A stretch of DNA of 7,344 bases. Source: Acidobacteriota bacterium. Lineage in GTDB: Bacteria; Acidobacteriota; UBA6911; RPQK01; JADFOI01. The notes beneath the pieces are model-generated. The model was not told the origin of the DNA, searched no databases, and saw only the letters and a list, made by a program, of their open reading frames with translations. The stretch covers positions 1-7,344 of the forward strand of contig JACZQQ010000131.1 in NCBI GenBank assembly GCA_022545645.1. Direction: 5' to 3'. Below, piece after piece: positions 1 to 5,498 of this stretch; position 1 is the first letter of the stretch, and the number at the start of each line of letters is the position of its first letter. The position numbers were made by a program, and so were the translations under genes.

Positions 1-21
1 TCAGCCTGCAAACAGCTCTAG

Positions 22-43
22 CCCGGATTATGCATAGTCCGGG
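22..43. repeat. 22-bp near-palindrome, hairpin-forming
   Basis: CCCGGA at 22-27 pairs with TCCGGG at 38-43. The 10-nt centre (TTATGCATAG) is itself palindromic except for one T/G pair, so almost the whole 22 bp is self-complementary. It lies about 70 nt beyond the stop of the PilZ gene and could be a dispersed intergenic repeat or help end that transcript. There is no T-run on either side, so a classical intrinsic terminator is not supported. A diverged partial look-alike is at about 7120-7139. Confidence 0.5.
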
Positions 44-94
44 TAGATCAACCGTAATCTTCCCAGAGAGAAAAGGCAATGAATTTTGAAGTGG

Positions 95-118
95 ATTTTG
101 AGGTTAGACTCTCAAAAT
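95..118. other. AT-rich inverted repeat over the PilZ stop codon
   Basis: ATTTTGAG (95-102) and CTCAAAAT (111-118) form an 8-bp stem with an 8-nt loop. The stem overlaps the stop codon of the minus-strand PilZ gene (112-114). It could be a weak 3'-end structure of that mRNA. The low GC content and missing U-tract make a terminator role uncertain. Confidence 0.3.
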
Positions 119-627
119 GGATTTTCCAGGCAGGTGACACCCTTGGATTGGCTCGTCATCAACTGGACCAGGAAGCGGCGCAGTCGCTTTTTCTCGGCTC
201 CAGCCAATCGGGAGAAGCTCAGACCGGCGAAGAAGCTCTCAACGGAGCGGACGGTCGCCCTCTCCACCCGAATCTCAATGTCGCTTCCGGGCACCTGCAG
301 CTTGAGTTCCAGGGGGGTATCCTCGGTCAGCTTCACGTCGGTTTTCAACCGGCAGCCGCCCATAGCGATATTGGTCACAACACCCTCGCCGTGTGTTTGT
401 CCGCATGAAAACACGACCGGAAGGTGGGTCTGGAAGCGCCTGTGACTGCGACGATTCGCCTGTTTCTTCACGTAGCGGGTCCCCCATCGAAGTGCTCTGA
501 AACGCCGCCAACAGGCTAGGCACCGATAGGGATAGATATAAACGAGACTCAGCAGGCACTCGAACACCCCACCTCGATGAAGGCGATTCCCGCCTTCCTT
601 ACCGCACTTCGGGCACTGTAAGGACAT
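112..627 (-). CDS. Zinc-ribbon plus PilZ domain protein
   Basis: A 171-residue, probably cytoplasmic protein with no signal peptide. The N-terminus has a zinc ribbon: C5-P-K-C8 and C36-L-A-C39 separated by a hydrophobic stretch ending in YPYRC. The C-terminal part (about 58-160) looks like a PilZ domain: an arginine cluster R59-R60-S-H-R63-R64 gives the RxxxR motif, and N86-I-A-M-G-G91 matches [D/N]xSxxG with Ala in place of Ser. PilZ domains bind cyclic di-GMP and alter partner proteins in motility, adhesion or polysaccharide output; the partner cannot be seen here. The Ala88 substitution leaves ligand binding open. The start is well placed, with GGAGGT at 631-636 just before the ATG. A sigma-54 promoter lies at 691-707. 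It is divergent from the amidohydrolase gene. The domain call is fairly sure, the role unknown. Confidence 0.85.
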   Translation of the reverse strand: MSLQCPKCGKEGGNRLHRGGVFECLLSLVYIYPYRCLACWRRFRALRWGTRYVKKQANRRSHRRFQTHLPVVFSCGQTHGEGVVTNIAMGGCRLKTDVKLTEDTPLELKLQVPGSDIEIRVERATVRSVESFFAGLSFSRLAGAEKKRLRRFLVQLMTSQSKGVTCLENPF

Positions 628-690
628 GACACCTCCGCTGGATTGAGAGACTTTCTTGAATCTTTAAAAAGAGTTTGAGTTCATTAACGG

Positions 691-707
691 AGCAAGTCCG
701 GTGCCAA
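691..707 (-). promoter_or_regulatory. Sigma-54 (RpoN) -24/-12 promoter for the PilZ gene
   Basis: Read on the minus strand the sequence is TTGGCACCGGACTTGCT. It has the invariant GG (-24) and GC (-12) exactly 10 nt apart and matches the sigma-54 consensus TTGGCAC-N5-TTGCT. Transcription would begin near 680, leaving a leader of about 50 nt before the PilZ ATG at 627. Sigma-54 promoters need an AAA+ enhancer-binding protein, whose sites would lie at higher coordinates; I did not identify any. The element is intergenic and oriented to the nearest gene, which supports it. The assignment rests on sequence alone. Confidence 0.75.
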
Positions 708-855
708 AGTCTGATGAAATCTCAAAAGGAATGACGGACCCAAAACCTGTTGATCAATAAGGACTTATGTGGATCGTGTCGAAAGCACTGAGGACAGGGA
801 TTGAGCAAAGTGCCAACTAAGGTTTACCTCAACGCTTCGTGCAGACGCTTTGCGT

Positions 856-902
856 AGAAAAAAGAGAAAAGAAAAAAGAAAAAAAAGAAAGGAGAAGAGA
901 AA
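856..902 (+). repeat. Uninterrupted 47-nt purine tract
   Basis: Every base from 856 to 902 is A or G on the plus strand, mostly A-runs split by single G. Such tracts can bend DNA or form triplex structures, and they are prone to slippage. It lies upstream of the proposed amidohydrolase promoter. Read as protein it gives a Lys/Arg run, which argues against the long upstream extension of the amidohydrolase frame. Confidence 0.7.
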
Positions 903-932
903 TAGGGAACCACAAGTGCACGACTGCACGGC

Positions 933-948
933 GGCGCGACGGCGCGAC
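933..948 (+). repeat. Tandem 8-bp repeat GGCGCGAC x2 in a GC-rich patch
   Basis: GGCGCGAC occurs at 933-940 and again at 941-948, inside a wider patch (917-953) of related TGCACGAC and TGCACGGC units. The patch abuts the purine tract, giving a sharp change in composition. No function is evident; replication slippage or an old insertion scar is possible. Confidence 0.55.
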
Positions 949-956
949 GGCACCCA

Positions 957-985
957 TTGCCTTTACCTTTTGGAACGTCTACCAT
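957..985 (+). promoter_or_regulatory. Weak sigma-70 promoter candidate for the amidohydrolase operon
   Basis: TTGCCT (957-962) and TACCAT (980-985) are separated by 17 nt, each matching 4 of 6 consensus positions. Predicted transcription start is near 992, leaving about 30 nt before the ATG at 1021. Matches this weak occur often by chance, so it is a placement guess supported mainly by position. Confidence 0.3.
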
Positions 986-1020
986 CTACCCAAAGTCCGG
1001 TGGCTCAGTCGGGGAGAACC

Positions 1021-2790
1021 ATGGTCGAGAAGAAAATCATACCCATTCGTCTTTCCCTGGTGCTTTCTCTGGTCCTCTTCAACCAGTGCACGTCCAATGT
1101 TCCCGACGTTCTGGCACCCGAGAGAATATTGCACAACGGCAAAATCGTGACGGTAGACCAGGATTTTTCCATTGCCCAGGCCGTGGCCATCAAAAATGGG
1201 CGCTTTGTTGCCGTGGGATCGGACAGCCAAATTCTGGCCCTGGCCGGAGCCCAGACCGAAAAGGTTGATTTAAAGGGAAAAACCGTTCTACCTGGATTGA
1301 ACGATTCCCACGTGCACCTGGCCCATCGGGTCGGTGAACCTCCTGATCCTTTAATCCCTAAATTCGCTCAAGCCAGATCCATTGCCGAAATTGTGGAAGT
1401 GGTCGCTCAGAAGGTGGCCGTCACGCCTGCGGGAGAGGTGGTCTGGATTCCTCGCGGGCCCGGGATCCAGCAAATCCAGGAAAAACGATGGCCCACCCGC
1501 TACGATTTGGACCCCGTCTCACCGGAAAACCCGGTCATTCTTGCCTTCGCCGGAGATCAGGCCAACGTCGGCAACAGTCTGGCTCTGGCCGCCGCCAATA
1601 TCGATCGAAATGTCCGCCAGCCTTACAAAGAGGGCCTTTTCGGAGAGTTCGATATCGATCCCAGAACGGGAGAGCCTACAGGAGTGGCTACCGGCTTTAG
1701 CGCATTTCACATGCTGCGGGAGGGAGAAGCGTTGAATGTCTGGCCCGCAGACAAATTACAGGAAAACATCCGCAGCGCTCTGGAGAGGGACATTCTTCCC
1801 AACGGAATCACCAGCCTTTCCGATCCCCTGACCAGCATGGAGAATCAGCCCACCCAACACGCCTATCAAAGACTCGTTAACAGTGAAGAAGGACTGCCCG
1901 CACGCATCAATCTGATGGTTCGGATTCCCGTGCGCGCGCTTTCTACCGAGGACTGTCTCCAACTCATCGACAGTCTTCTCTTCGCACCCCCTTTCAGAAG
2001 TGATTTTCTGCGAGTGGGCACCTTCAAGCTCAGCCTGGACAAGGGAAGCGGGGATGGCCTCTACGTTGTCCCGGCGGAAAAAGGGAGACGGGTGCTCATT
2101 GAGGGACACAAAAGGGGATGGCAACTGTACGTACACATCCGCGCCCCGGAGGCCTTTGACTATGCCACCCAGGCGCTGGAGGAGGCCTTTCGACTCTATC
2201 CTCGAGAGGACGCCCGGCACGTCTTTACCCACATCAACAAGCCCACGCTTGAGAACCTGGAGACCATGAAACGGCTGGGCATTATTGCCGACTTACAGGC
2301 CGGCCCCATCTATCACCTGCCCGATGACACGGAAGAGACCTACCCCCAGAATCCTCAACGGCCTGATCTGGGTCCCCATCCTGTGGCCACCTATCGGGAC
2401 GCGGGAATTCCCGTGATCCTCAGCAGTGATCAGTCTCCGCTGGGTCCCCTGTTCAGCGTTTGGGAGGCCGTCAATCGAGTGCGCAAATCGGGCAAGGTCT
2501 TTCAACCGGAAGAGAGACTGACGCTGGAGGAGGCCATCCGGGCCGTTACCCTCACCTCGGCCTGGACTTTCTTTGAAGACGACGTCAAAGGATCGATCGA
2601 AGCGGGAAAATATGCCGACCTGGTGGTTTTAGGACGGGATATTCTCTCCATCGATCCCATGGAGATCAAGGATATTCCCATTTTGATGACCATGACCGAT
2701 GGGAAGTTTGTTTACATCAACCCCAATCAGGATCCGATGCAGAAGGTGGACTATCTTCGACCCCCTGTGAGGAATTCCTATTTGGATTGA
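1021..2790 (+). CDS. Exported YtcJ-type amidohydrolase (amidohydrolase 3 family)
   Basis: A 589-residue metal-dependent hydrolase of the amidohydrolase superfamily; the substrate is unknown. The N-terminus (about 5-23) is a signal peptide ending at Cys23. The lipobox L-F-N-Q-C is atypical, so lipoprotein anchoring is possible but unproven. Next come the small beta-domain (HNGKIVTVD, residues 38-46) and PGLNDSHVHL (91-100) with metal-binding H97 and H99. K336, H372 (VHIR), H404 (FTHIN) and D470 (SSDQSP) fall where the family keeps its remaining ligands and catalytic Asp. YADLVVLGRDIL (531-542) is the usual C-terminal sandwich. Start: the ATG at 1021 has GGGGAG at 1011-1016 and begins the signal peptide; the frame is open back to 850, but that part translates the purine tract. 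The DUF3179 gene follows after 41 nt, so the two are probably co-transcribed. Confidence 0.9.
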   Translation: MVEKKIIPIRLSLVLSLVLFNQCTSNVPDVLAPERILHNGKIVTVDQDFSIAQAVAIKNGRFVAVGSDSQILALAGAQTEKVDLKGKTVLPGLNDSHVHLAHRVGEPPDPLIPKFAQARSIAEIVEVVAQKVAVTPAGEVVWIPRGPGIQQIQEKRWPTRYDLDPVSPENPVILAFAGDQANVGNSLALAAANIDRNVRQPYKEGLFGEFDIDPRTGEPTGVATGFSAFHMLREGEALNVWPADKLQENIRSALERDILPNGITSLSDPLTSMENQPTQHAYQRLVNSEEGLPARINLMVRIPVRALSTEDCLQLIDSLLFAPPFRSDFLRVGTFKLSLDKGSGDGLYVVPAEKGRRVLIEGHKRGWQLYVHIRAPEAFDYATQALEEAFRLYPREDARHVFTHINKPTLENLETMKRLGIIADLQAGPIYHLPDDTEETYPQNPQRPDLGPHPVATYRDAGIPVILSSDQSPLGPLFSVWEAVNRVRKSGKVFQPEERLTLEEAIRAVTLTSAWTFFEDDVKGSIEAGKYADLVVLGRDILSIDPMEIKDIPILMTMTDGKFVYINPNQDPMQKVDYLRPPVRNSYLD

Positions 2791-2816
2791 GAAACTGGAG
2801 AGTGAGTGCTCTTTTT

Positions 2817-2822
2817 GGAGGA
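2817..2822 (+). promoter_or_regulatory. Ribosome binding site of the DUF3179 gene
   Basis: GGAGGA lies 9 nt before the ATG at 2832, within the 41-nt gap after the amidohydrolase stop. It fixes the start of the interrupted gene and shows independent translation initiation within the operon. Confidence 0.75.
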
Positions 2823-2831
2823 TTGTAAAAG

Positions 2832-4589
2832 ATGGCCAAAGACTGGGCTTTTGTGGATCGATTCACACCGGACAAACCCTTCGAGCTACCCGGAGATGCC
2901 TTTCCCCCACCCGAGCGAATAGACACCGTCTCGGTCTCCCAGGCCGATTATGTGCGGCCCACCGACCCCGTGATCTGGCTCACCCACAAGAGCGTTACCC
3001 GCTGTTATCCCTGGTGGATCGCCGACAACTACCACATGATGAATGATGTTCTGGAGGGGGATCCCGTCTGGGTTGCATTCTGAGAGAACTGCAGCTCCGG
3101 GGGAGCTTATTTAAGCAGGTCCGACGGCATCGATCTCACCTTTTTTACGCCTGGACTGTACAACGCCACGGCGGCGGCCAAGGATCATCAGACCAACAAC
3201 TGGTGGTCTCCCAACGACGGTGTCTGCCTTGCCGGACCCAGAGCGGGCCAGATCCTGCCCCGAATACCGCTTTACAACGGCACCTTCGAAGATTTTTGCC
3301 GGTTACACCCCCAGGGAGAGGTGATGATTTGGAATCACCCCACCCATCGTGACGGCCGCCATGGTCACGGCTCCGACGAGTTTCCGGGCCGGGTAGGGGT
3401 GAAAAAACATTTCTACGATACCATCCAGCTGGGTGATCTCGACCCCAGGCTTCAGGAAAACGAGATCGTTCTGGGCATCAATGAGGACTTCGGCCCACTG
3501 GCAGTTCCCCGGGTGGAGATCTGGAAAGAGGATTTCGTGTTCAACACCACTGCCGGTGGTGTCCCCTTTGTGGTCCTGTGTCTGCCTGCCACACACACCA
3601 TGGGAGCCTACCATCGTTCGGTGGATGGGGAGGTGATCTCACTGAGTCGTTCCGGAGATTCTTTTCTCGACGATTCCTCAGGTTCACTGTGGAATATCGA
3701 AGGCCGCTGTGTGGAGGGACCCTGGGCCGGCAAATCTCTCCCGCCCCTGAACTTTGCCACACTGGAGTGGCACGCCTGGGTTTCCTATCATCCTGAAACA
3801 CAGATTTATGAGAGCCAAGCCAAAAAGACTCTCATGCAGGTCCAGGACCCGTGTTTGGCGGAAGTCTGTCGACTCATTGGCGAAGATCACACCATTGAGC
3901 GGCAGTGGCCGGTCATGAAAGCCTGGCTGCCCGAGCGCGCCGATTCGGGAGTCGAAATCGTGATCAAAGGCCACCCGCTGCGTCTCTTTCATTTTAAAGG
4001 GGCCAGCGAAGGAGAGGACTGGGCAATTTGCCGCAAACACAGTGCAGGCAGCGGCTGCCTTGCCGCTACCAGCTTTCCGGAAACTCTCTACGCCGATCCA
4101 GCTCACCAGGAACGGCTGCCTGAGGATCAGATCCAGTGGTCTCCCCTGATTGAAAACGGTGCGATAAAAGAGATTCTGGAGACGGCAGGCGCCAACTGTA
4201 AGTTGGAGCATCCGGCTTTTCCCACATTGGGGGAGTTCGTTGAGCACTTGGAGGCGGCGGGTCACCGGGTCCGCCAGAGCCGATATCTTCTCAGCTCTGA
4301 GCTGACCGCCCGGGCCGAAGTGGGGTTTTCCTTAATGATCGGACGGGACCGCTGGAAGTTATTGCGATTCCCTTCCCGGGAACTGGCTGCCCAGGAGGCC
4401 AAAAGGAGAGGACACTGTATCCAGGGCGGAACATTCGTGCTCTGGTCCGATCCCCCCGGCATGTACGTGCAGTGGCTGACCTTCACCCGCCCGGATGAAG
4501 AAATTTCCTGGTCCGAGGCCCTCGAGGATGAAGCCTTTCGGACTCTGATCGAGAATTTTGGGGACCTAGCCTTGAAAATGCAAGGATAG
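2832..4589 (+). CDS. Probable selenoprotein with two DUF3179 domains (in-frame TGA = Sec84)
   Basis: With TGA 3081-3083 read as selenocysteine this is one 585-residue protein without a signal peptide. Two DUF3179-like units are visible. Unit 1 (about 45-165) has DPVIWLTHK, YPWWI, the motif U84-E-N-C87, GLYN at 108-111, then WWSPNDG, GPRAG and TF. Unit 2 (about 210-330) has AVPRVEIW, a single C250 in VVLCLPA, AYHRSVDG, GSLWN and GPWAG. The family normally has a CPLC-type motif at this point, so TGA replaces its first Cys. A possible third region (about 465-575) ends in GTFVLWSDPPGMYV and is unrecognised. The frame is intact for 501 codons beyond the TGA with no other lesion, and nearby genes stop at TGA, so the code is standard. 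A SECIS-like hairpin follows. Function is unknown; a UxxC motif suggests redox chemistry. The alternatives are a recent nonsense mutation (TGC or TGT to TGA) or a sequencing error; without readthrough only 83 residues are made. Confidence 0.8.
3088..3120 (+). promoter_or_regulatory. Candidate bacterial SECIS element
   Basis: AGCTCC (3093-3098) and GGAGCT (3102-3107) form a perfect 6-bp stem with loop GGG (3099-3101). Below it, after a 7-nt bulge (TATTTAA), CTGC (3089-3092) pairs with GCAG (3115-3118). The loop begins 15 nt after the TGA, close to the usual bacterial spacing, and has G in its first positions, as expected for SelB-dependent SECIS elements. The whole structure is inside the coding sequence, as is normal in bacteria. 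Pairing was done by eye; no folding energy was computed. Confidence 0.65.
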
Positions 4590-4604
4590 CTCCCTGGCCA
4601 GTTT

Positions 4605-4970
4605 TCATTTGTAGAAGATGTTCAATCGAGCTGCTGCCGCTCGCAGATTCCTGTCGGATGTCCACAGTAGCGCTTTCGTCAACAAAGCAGATGCCAGTAG
4701 ATGAACGTCAACCAGGCCGATTCCGACACCGATCAGTTTTTGGTGCTCGATGAACTCCAGGATCTCATCAGTTTCGGCTGTGATTGCGTCCGGGAGAGCC
4801 TGCAGTAAAGAAATGATTTCCTTGCGGTTCTTGAGACCTCCACAAGCCAATTCACCCATGATAAAAGGATGGCACAGGACCTGTTCATCCACCAGGAGTT
4901 CCTGCAGGTGAGGGTCACCTTTCCGGAAGTGGGAAACCCATATCGACGTGTCCACCAGGACCATGGTCAC
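4605..4970 (-). CDS. vapC: VapC-type PIN-domain ribonuclease toxin
   Basis: A 121-residue PIN-domain protein of the usual VapC length. VLVDTSIW at the N-terminus carries the first acidic residue D7, and E40 (MGELA), D88 (GLVDVH) and D106 (TSDRN) complete the Mg2+-binding set, so the nuclease looks intact. VapC toxins cut specific RNAs, often tRNA or the sarcin-ricin loop of rRNA, and are held inactive by VapB; the target here cannot be predicted. The GTG start (4968-4970) overlaps the vapB stop in a GTGA arrangement, implying translational coupling. An ATG two codons further in (4962-4964) would give the more typical MVLVDTS start. The gene ends 15 nt from the convergent DUF3179 gene, with no terminator visible between them. 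Confidence 0.92.
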   Translation of the reverse strand: MTMVLVDTSIWVSHFRKGDPHLQELLVDEQVLCHPFIMGELACGGLKNRKEIISLLQALPDAITAETDEILEFIEHQKLIGVGIGLVDVHLLASALLTKALLWTSDRNLRAAAARLNIFYK

Positions 4971-5164
4971 TGGCTGTTTAGCCTTCTCCTGCGAACGGGG
5001 TGAAGCGACTTTTCGGTCCCTGCCAGTTCAGCAAGTCTCTTGGCACTCTCTCGGGCAATAAGAGCTTCCAGGCCCGCATGAAGTAAGGCAGTCTTTTTTG
5101 TAATACCGGTAAGTCCCGAGGCCTTATTGATCAATTCTTCGTCTAGATTCAATGTCGTTCTCAT
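4967..5164 (-). CDS. vapB: VapB-type antitoxin
   Basis: From the ATG at 5162-5164 this is 65 residues beginning MRTTLNLDEELINKA, the N-terminal signature of the short VapB antitoxin family (PF09957 type). It continues with TGITKKTALLHAGLEALIARE and a basic tail RRRR. The N-terminal part should dimerise and bind the operator; the C-terminal part should wrap the VapC active site. The frame stays open to 5221, but the MRTTLNLDEEL start is the family's usual one; an ATG two codons upstream (5168-5170) is also possible. No Shine-Dalgarno is seen before either. It overlaps vapC by 4 nt. The VapB-VapC complex probably represses its own promoter through the repeats at 5164-5191. Confidence 0.9.
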   Translation of the reverse strand: MRTTLNLDEELINKASGLTGITKKTALLHAGLEALIARESAKRLAELAGTEKSLHPVRRRRLNSQ

Positions 5165-5191
5165 ATGCATAAGTATGCATAGATTATGCAT
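5164..5191 (-). promoter_or_regulatory. Helically phased TATGCAT repeats, candidate vapBC operator
   Basis: The palindromic core ATGCAT occurs at 5165-5170, 5175-5180 and 5186-5191. Repeat-to-repeat spacing is 10 and 11 bp, about one DNA turn, so the sites face the same side of the helix. The first two are extended to TATGCATA. They overlap the proposed -10 box and the vapB start, where an autoregulatory VapBC complex would block transcription. Confidence 0.6.
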
Positions 5192-5200
5192 CACGGTCAA
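5172..5200 (-). promoter_or_regulatory. Candidate vapBC promoter, possibly giving a leaderless mRNA
   Basis: On the minus strand, TTGACC (5200-5195) is 17 nt from CATACT (5177-5172), matching 5 of 6 and 4 of 6 consensus positions. Transcription would begin about 7 nt further on, at or next to the vapB ATG. This would explain the missing ribosome binding site. The -10 box overlaps the central TATGCAT repeat. Confidence 0.45.
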
Positions 5201-5339
5201 GGAGATGAACTGAACGAACATCTGTCCCCATGACCTCTTGTCTGGATATTCTCTTACCGGTCGACACTCATTCAGTGCCAGCCCGAGAAAAAGGATTTTA
5301 TCCGTAGGGATTTAGACTTTGCATTGTGGACCTGTCCCC

Positions 5340-5412
5340 GAACTCTCGGTCTCCGAACTCTCCACAGCTCTGATTTCCGCTCCGATCTCCGCTCTCCGCA
5401 ACTCCGCTGACT
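5340..5412 (+). other. Pyrimidine-rich, CTCCG-iterated low-complexity stretch
   Basis: Imperfect iterations of CTCCG, CTCTCC and TTCCG fill this part of the gap between vapB and the hydrolase gene. CTGTCCCC occurs just before it (5332-5339) and again at 5222-5229. No gene is supported here. The open frame upstream of the hydrolase passes through the stretch without resembling protein. Confidence 0.4.
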
Positions 5413-5420
5413 GTTTTATC

Positions 5421-5449
5421 TTGTCTTTAGCCCATTTCACATCTAAGAT
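5421..5449 (+). promoter_or_regulatory. Weak sigma-70 promoter candidate for the hydrolase gene
   Basis: TTGTCT (5421-5426) and TAAGAT (5444-5449) are separated by 17 nt, each matching 4 of 6 consensus bases. Predicted start is near 5456, leaving a leader of about 43 nt with AAGGAG. Position supports it; the match itself is modest. Confidence 0.35.
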
Positions 5450-5498
5450 TTGGAAAACATCACTGAACATCGTTTGGGAAAAACAAAAGGAGCTTAAA

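Larger units (their letters stand above)
628..1020. other. 393-nt divergent intergenic region
   Basis: It separates the minus-strand PilZ gene from the plus-strand amidohydrolase. It holds the PilZ ribosome binding site and sigma-54 promoter, a 47-nt purine run, a GC-rich tandem repeat and a weak sigma-70 candidate near the amidohydrolase. The part from about 710 to 850 shows no gene I can support. A minus-strand open frame across the purine tract encodes a Phe/Leu/Ser-rich run that is a by-product of low complexity. Confidence 0.6.

Noticed and set aside
26..35. Shared 10-mer GATTATGCAT with the vapB operator (5182-5191)
   Set aside because: A single AT-rich 10-mer match within 7 kb is expected by chance and the contexts differ.
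79..445. Plus-strand open frames opposite the PilZ gene
   Set aside because: No recognisable protein features; the minus strand encodes clear zinc-ribbon and PilZ motifs.
765..953. Minus-strand hydrophobic small protein
   Set aside because: Its Phe/Leu/Ser run is the complement of the purine tract; no ribosome binding site or family resemblance.
850..1020. N-terminal extension of the amidohydrolase back to 850
   Set aside because: It translates a purine tract into Lys/Arg/Glu runs and would bury the signal peptide; the ATG at 1021 has its own ribosome binding site.
3081..3083. TGA read as Trp or Gly by a variant genetic code
   Set aside because: At least five other genes in the window end at TGA at sensible places, so TGA is a normal stop here.
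3321..4589. Separate gene starting at GTG 3321
   Set aside because: It is in the same frame as 2832-3083, the sequence between them encodes DUF3179 residues, and 3321 falls inside the domain with no credible start region.
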